The translations under genes were made by a program, and so were the position numbers. Source: a bacterium (GTDB taxonomy: Bacteria; Actinomycetota; Acidimicrobiia; Acidimicrobiales; Ilumatobacteraceae). From it: DNA of 9,224 bases. The notes beneath the pieces are model-generated. The model was not told the origin of the DNA. It worked only from the letters and a program-made list of their open reading frames with translations, and ran no database searches. Every line of letters starts with the position of its first letter. Position 1 is the first letter of the stretch. Positions 6,566 through 9,224 of the stretch are shown here, one piece after another. The stretch lies in contig JAPOIQ010000029.1 of NCBI GenBank assembly GCA_029978815.1, positions 1-9,224 of the forward strand, given 5' to 3'.

Positions 6566-7257
6566 TTGTGCTTGCAATCGAGAGTGCAACCGAGTCAGTC
6601 GGGGTATCGCTTGCCTCTTCGGATGGGGTCCTTGCAAGTGTAGAGATTTCTCGCGGTCGTCGTCACGCCGAATCGATCGTTCCCTGCGTGCAATTTGTTT
6701 GCGAGCGGGCCGAGGTAGAGCTTGCCGAAGTTGGTGCCATTGCCGTCGATGTTGGCCCCGGATTATTCACTGGTATGCGTGTCGGCATCGCGACTGCGAA
6801 GTCGCTATCAATGGCGCTTGGTATCCCGATGGTGCCGATGACCTCGCTGGAGGTACTCGCCATCGGAGAATCAACAACAGATGACATCATCGTTCCTGTC
6901 GTTGATGCACGAAAGTCGGAGGTGTTCTGGGCGATGTATCGCCGCTCTGACCACGGCGTTGAACTCTTGCATCAACCGACCGTTGGGTCAGTTGATGACC
7001 TGATCTCAGACCTCATGGCTCGCGATCAACCGGCTGTCTGCATTGGCGATGGAGCACAGCGCTACCGAGAGGACATCACAGCAGGGTTTACCTGTGTGAT
7101 CGGTGATGTTCGACATCCATCCGCGGCGGTGCTCGCCGTTGAGGGTGTGCGTCGAGCCGTGCGAGAGGAAACGGTCGACGAGCGACTTGTCGAACCGGTG
7201 TATCTGCGTCAGCCTGATGCCCAGATCAATTGGAGCACCCGGCAGGTGAGGTCATGA
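6562..7257 (+). CDS. tsaB: tRNA t6A biosynthesis protein TsaB (YeaZ)
   Basis: TsaB is the non-catalytic ASKHA-fold partner that dimerises with TsaD and recruits TsaE during t6A formation. The start is GTG 6562, overlapping the tsaE stop as GTGA and preceded by a strong GGAGG. This gives 231 residues beginning VIVLAIESATESVGVSL, the usual family opening. The hallmark GPGLFTGMRVG is at 65-75, then VVDARKSEVFWA (113-124, the family DAR motif) and a C-terminal PVYLRQPDA (212-220). These motifs, with no TsaD-type metal histidines in the first half, separate it from the paralogous TsaD downstream. Length is normal. The stop overlaps the rimI ATG, so translation of the pair is probably coupled. Confidence 0.95.
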   Translation: MIVLAIESATESVGVSLASSDGVLASVEISRGRRHAESIVPCVQFVCERAEVELAEVGAIAVDVGPGLFTGMRVGIATAKSLSMALGIPMVPMTSLEVLAIGESTTDDIIVPVVDARKSEVFWAMYRRSDHGVELLHQPTVGSVDDLISDLMARDQPAVCIGDGAQRYREDITAGFTCVIGDVRHPSAAVLAVEGVRRAVREETVDERLVEPVYLRQPDAQINWSTRQVRS

Positions 7258-7781
7258 TTCGTCGCGGAACGGTGATTGAGACGATGAAGCGTCGTCATCT
7301 TCGGCAGGTGTTGGCGATTGAGGCAGCAACGTACGACCGTCACTGGTCACGCCAAGTATTCATTGATGAACTTGCGCAGGTTGGTCGAGGTGGGCGGCAT
7401 TATCTCGTCGCTCGACGAGGACGCTCGGTGATCGGTTATGCCGGGCTGTGGGCAGTTGACGCTGGGGGAGATGTTGAAGCGCACGTCACCAACATCGTGG
7501 TTGGCGAATCAGCACGCCGCGCAGGTGTCGGAGCGGCGCTCATGATGAAACTTGCAGAACATGCACGAGCGGTCGGAGCAACCGCGTGGACGCTTGAGGT
7601 TCGAGCGACGGCGGAACCTGCGCAGGCGTTGTACCGACGATTTGGCTTTGCGCCAGCGGGAATACGCAAGGGGTACTACGAGCAGGGTGAGGACGCGGTT
7701 GTCATGTGGTGCCACGGTCTCGCAGACGAGGATTATCTCGAACGATGTGCGAATCGACTGGCGGGAAGGATTGCGTCATGA
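7254..7781 (+). CDS. rimI: GNAT acetyltransferase, ribosomal-protein-alanine N-acetyltransferase RimI
   Basis: RimI transfers acetyl from acetyl-CoA to protein N-termini, classically ribosomal protein S18; actinobacterial members can have wider targets. The 175-residue protein starts at ATG 7254, overlapping the tsaB stop as ATGA with AGGTGAGG just ahead. An upstream TTG at 7230 would add eight residues without support. GNAT features are clear: VTNIVV (78-83), the acetyl-CoA pyrophosphate loop RRAGVGAAL (88-96), the LEVR strand with Glu115, and ALYRRFGF (125-132) with Tyr127. Glu115 and Tyr127 are 12 residues apart, matching the catalytic Glu103/Tyr115 spacing of enteric RimI. GIRKGYY (136-142) followed by EDAVVMW is the standard RimI ending. 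About 20 extra residues follow this core. The exact substrate cannot be read from the sequence. Confidence 0.9.
   Translation: MIRRGTVIETMKRRHLRQVLAIEAATYDRHWSRQVFIDELAQVGRGGRHYLVARRGRSVIGYAGLWAVDAGGDVEAHVTNIVVGESARRAGVGAALMMKLAEHARAVGATAWTLEVRATAEPAQALYRRFGFAPAGIRKGYYEQGEDAVVMWCHGLADEDYLERCANRLAGRIAS
7766..7770 (+). promoter_or_regulatory. Ribosome binding site of tsaD
   Basis: AAGGA, within a longer GGGAAGGA, sits 7 bases ahead of the ATG at 7778. It supports that start over the in-frame ATG at 7706, which lies within rimI. Confidence 0.65.
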
Positions 7782-8818
7782 CATCTCAACTTGTTGTGAG
7801 TTCTGACACTGTCATTCTTGGAATTGAGACGAGTTGCGACGAGACCGCAGCCGCCGTTGTCATGGGAGGAAACGACGTGGTGTCGTCGGTGGTATCGAGC
7901 CAGATCGATGTCCACGCCGAGTTCGGTGGGGTTGTTCCCGAAGTTGCAAGCCGAGCCCATCTCGAATCGATCAATCCGGTCGTCCGACGCGCAATTGATG
8001 ATGCCGGTATCGACGAAGGCCGTATTGATGCGATTGCATGCACTGTTGGCCCGGGACTGATTGGAGCGTTGCTTGTCGGTGTCTCTTCGGCCAAGGCATT
8101 GGCTCTTGCGTGGGATGTGCCGTTCGTAGGCGTCAATCATTTGGAAGCCCACCTGTACGCAAGCTTCCTCGAGGATCCAACGTTGGAGTTTCCGTTGGTT
8201 GTGTTGTTGGTCTCTGGCGGGCACACGATGCTCATTGAGATGCAGGGCCATGGCGAATACCGATTGCTTGGTCGCACAATTGACGATGCGGCCGGTGAAG
8301 CGTTCGACAAAGTTGCTCGTTATTTACAACTTGGGTATCCCGGAGGTCCGGCGATCGATCGTGCAGCCAACGAAGGCAACCCTGAAGCAGTGAAGTTTCC
8401 TCGGGCAATGATGGACGAAGGCCTCAACTTCAGTTTCAGCGGGTTGAAAACCTCTGTCGTGAACTTTGTGCGAAAGAATCCAAGTGTTGACTCAGTCGAT
8501 ATTGCAGCATCATTCCAGCAAGCGGTGAGCGACGTTCTCGTTCATAAGGCACTGAAAGCAGCGCGTGAGGTTGGGGCAACGGGTGTCGTGTTGGGTGGTG
8601 GCGTTGCTGCGAATACGCAATTGCGGGCAGATCTACAGGCCGCGTGTGCCGCAGAAGGAATCGGCGCGTTTCTCCCCGGTCGCGAGATGTGCACCGATAA
8701 TGCCGCAATGATCGCAGCTGCGGGCTGGCACCGCCTGCGGGCGCTGGGGCCGAGTCGGCTTGATATTGGAGCGTTCCCTTCGATGCCTCTTGTTGAAACA
8801 GGTATTGCTGATGGCTGA
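7778..8818 (+). CDS. tsaD: tRNA N6-adenosine threonylcarbamoyltransferase TsaD
   Basis: TsaD transfers the threonylcarbamoyl group from threonylcarbamoyl-AMP to adenine 37 of tRNAs that read ANN codons. Starting at ATG 7778 (ATGA overlap with rimI) it has 346 residues, normal for the family. Motifs in order: ILGIETSCDET (13-23), SSQIDVHAEFGGVVPEVASR (40-59), GPGLIGALLVG (91-101), the metal-binding NHLEAH (120-125) with His121 and His125, SGGHT (146-150), GEAFDKVARYL (173-183), GYPGGP (186-191), FSFSGLKTS (218-226), GGGVAAN (273-279) and CTDNAAM (305-311), whose Asp307 is the third metal ligand. All catalytic positions are intact. The in-frame ATG at 7706 would add 24 unconserved residues. It shares a run with tsaE, tsaB and rimI; tsaC/sua5, which makes the intermediate, is not in the window. 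Confidence 0.97.
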   Translation: MTSQLVVSSDTVILGIETSCDETAAAVVMGGNDVVSSVVSSQIDVHAEFGGVVPEVASRAHLESINPVVRRAIDDAGIDEGRIDAIACTVGPGLIGALLVGVSSAKALALAWDVPFVGVNHLEAHLYASFLEDPTLEFPLVVLLVSGGHTMLIEMQGHGEYRLLGRTIDDAAGEAFDKVARYLQLGYPGGPAIDRAANEGNPEAVKFPRAMMDEGLNFSFSGLKTSVVNFVRKNPSVDSVDIAASFQQAVSDVLVHKALKAAREVGATGVVLGGGVAANTQLRADLQAACAAEGIGAFLPGREMCTDNAAMIAAAGWHRLRALGPSRLDIGAFPSMPLVETGIADG

Positions 8819-9224
8819 GCGAATCCCAATGCAAATTGGTGACCACACATTGGCGGCACCGGTTGTTTTGGCGCCGATGGCTGGCGTGACGAACGCAGCA
8901 TTTCGGTCGATCTGCCGTCAGCATGCGCCGGGGCTCGTGTACGTCAATGAGATGGTCATGTCTGCGGCTGTCGTGCATCGCAATGACAAGACGATGCGAA
9001 TGATGTCATTTGCTCCTGATGAGAATCCGAGAAGTCTGCAGATCTACGGCAGTGATCCGGTTCAACTCGGACAGGCAGTGTCAATCGTCTGTGAAGAGGG
9101 GCTTGTCGATCACGTCGACCTCAACTTTGGATGCCCGGCAGCAAAAGTGACCCGCAAGGGCGGGGGTGCGGCCGTGCCGGCTCGACCGGCGCTCCTACGA
9201 GCCATTGTTCGCGCCGCCGTGCAG
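8811..9224 (+). CDS. dusB: tRNA-dihydrouridine synthase, DusB family, 3' end missing
   Basis: Dus enzymes are FMN-dependent and reduce specific uridines in tRNA to dihydrouridine. The frame is open to the window edge: 138 residues are visible of a usual 320-390. The FMN-binding APMAGVTNAAFR is at 21-32, then Glu47 in the YVNEMV stretch, QIYG at 77-80, and DLNFGCPAAKVTRKGGGAA (103-121), in which Cys108 is the catalytic acid. The RKGGGAA form is the version I associate with actinobacterial DusB/NifR3-like proteins, so the DusB assignment is better than DusA or DusC but not certain. The ATG at 8811 overlaps the end of tsaD by 8 bases. An AGG at 8800-8802 gives fair spacing. An internal ATG at 8829 is a possible but less likely start. 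Confidence 0.92.
   Translation, partial: MAERIPMQIGDHTLAAPVVLAPMAGVTNAAFRSICRQHAPGLVYVNEMVMSAAVVHRNDKTMRMMSFAPDENPRSLQIYGSDPVQLGQAVSIVCEEGLVDHVDLNFGCPAAKVTRKGGGAAVPARPALLRAIVRAAVQ

Noticed and set aside
7733..8251. A 172-codon open frame on the - strand opposite tsaD
   Set aside because: No domain or plausible start signal, and it covers the conserved metal-binding region of tsaD.
8436..8978. A 180-codon open frame on the - strand opposite tsaD and dusB
   Set aside because: Composition is His/Arg/Gln-heavy as expected for the reverse of GC-rich coding sequence, and both strands' conserved motifs belong to tsaD and dusB.
1..9224. CRISPR arrays, tRNA or rRNA genes, insertion sequences or phage genes
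   Set aside because: The window is almost fully coding with nine housekeeping genes; I saw no direct-repeat arrays, structural RNA signatures, transposase motifs or terminal inverted repeats.

Overview
The window holds nine same-strand, tightly packed genes and almost no non-coding DNA. The longest gap between genes is 14 bases. The order is glmM (5' end cut off), a very large glmS-like gene, acpS, alr, tsaE, tsaB, rimI, tsaD and dusB (3' end cut off). From memory, the glmM-glmS ... alr-tsaE-tsaB-rimI-tsaD order is typical of Actinomycetota. The dusB start, with its lysine-arginine-glycine-rich RKGGGAA motif, also looks actinobacterial. Base composition looks moderately GC-rich by eye (not counted), which would fit a mid-GC lineage such as Acidimicrobiia. 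That placement is a guess.

Region 1 (1-4552) is amino-sugar supply. GlmS makes glucosamine-6-phosphate and GlmM converts it to glucosamine-1-phosphate for UDP-GlcNAc and peptidoglycan. GlmM is textbook. The GlmS-like protein is not: it has 1110 residues where about 600-620 is usual. It has a helical insertion of roughly 120 residues just after the catalytic cysteine, a second insertion inside the glutaminase domain, and a C-terminal extension of about 300 residues that I do not recognise. Several fructose-6-phosphate site residues are replaced, including the conserved C-terminal lysine.

Region 2 (4552-6068) holds acpS (holo-ACP synthase, lipid synthesis) and alr (alanine racemase, D-alanine for peptidoglycan). 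Together with region 1 these serve the cell envelope.

Region 3 (6083-8818) is tsaE-tsaB-rimI-tsaD. TsaE, TsaB and TsaD are the proteins that, with TsaC/Sua5 encoded elsewhere, install N6-threonylcarbamoyladenosine at position 37 of ANN-reading tRNAs. RimI is a GNAT acetyltransferase commonly encoded with them. Region 4 (8811-9224) starts dusB, a tRNA dihydrouridine synthase, so the distal part of the cluster is largely tRNA modification.

Six of the eight junctions are start/stop overlaps (TAATG, ATGA, GTGA, or 8 bases). The other two gaps are 9 and 14 bases. I see no terminator or internal promoter, so the whole window is probably one co-transcribed, translationally coupled unit. The feature most worth a second look is the enlarged GlmS-like protein; the rest is ordinary housekeeping.
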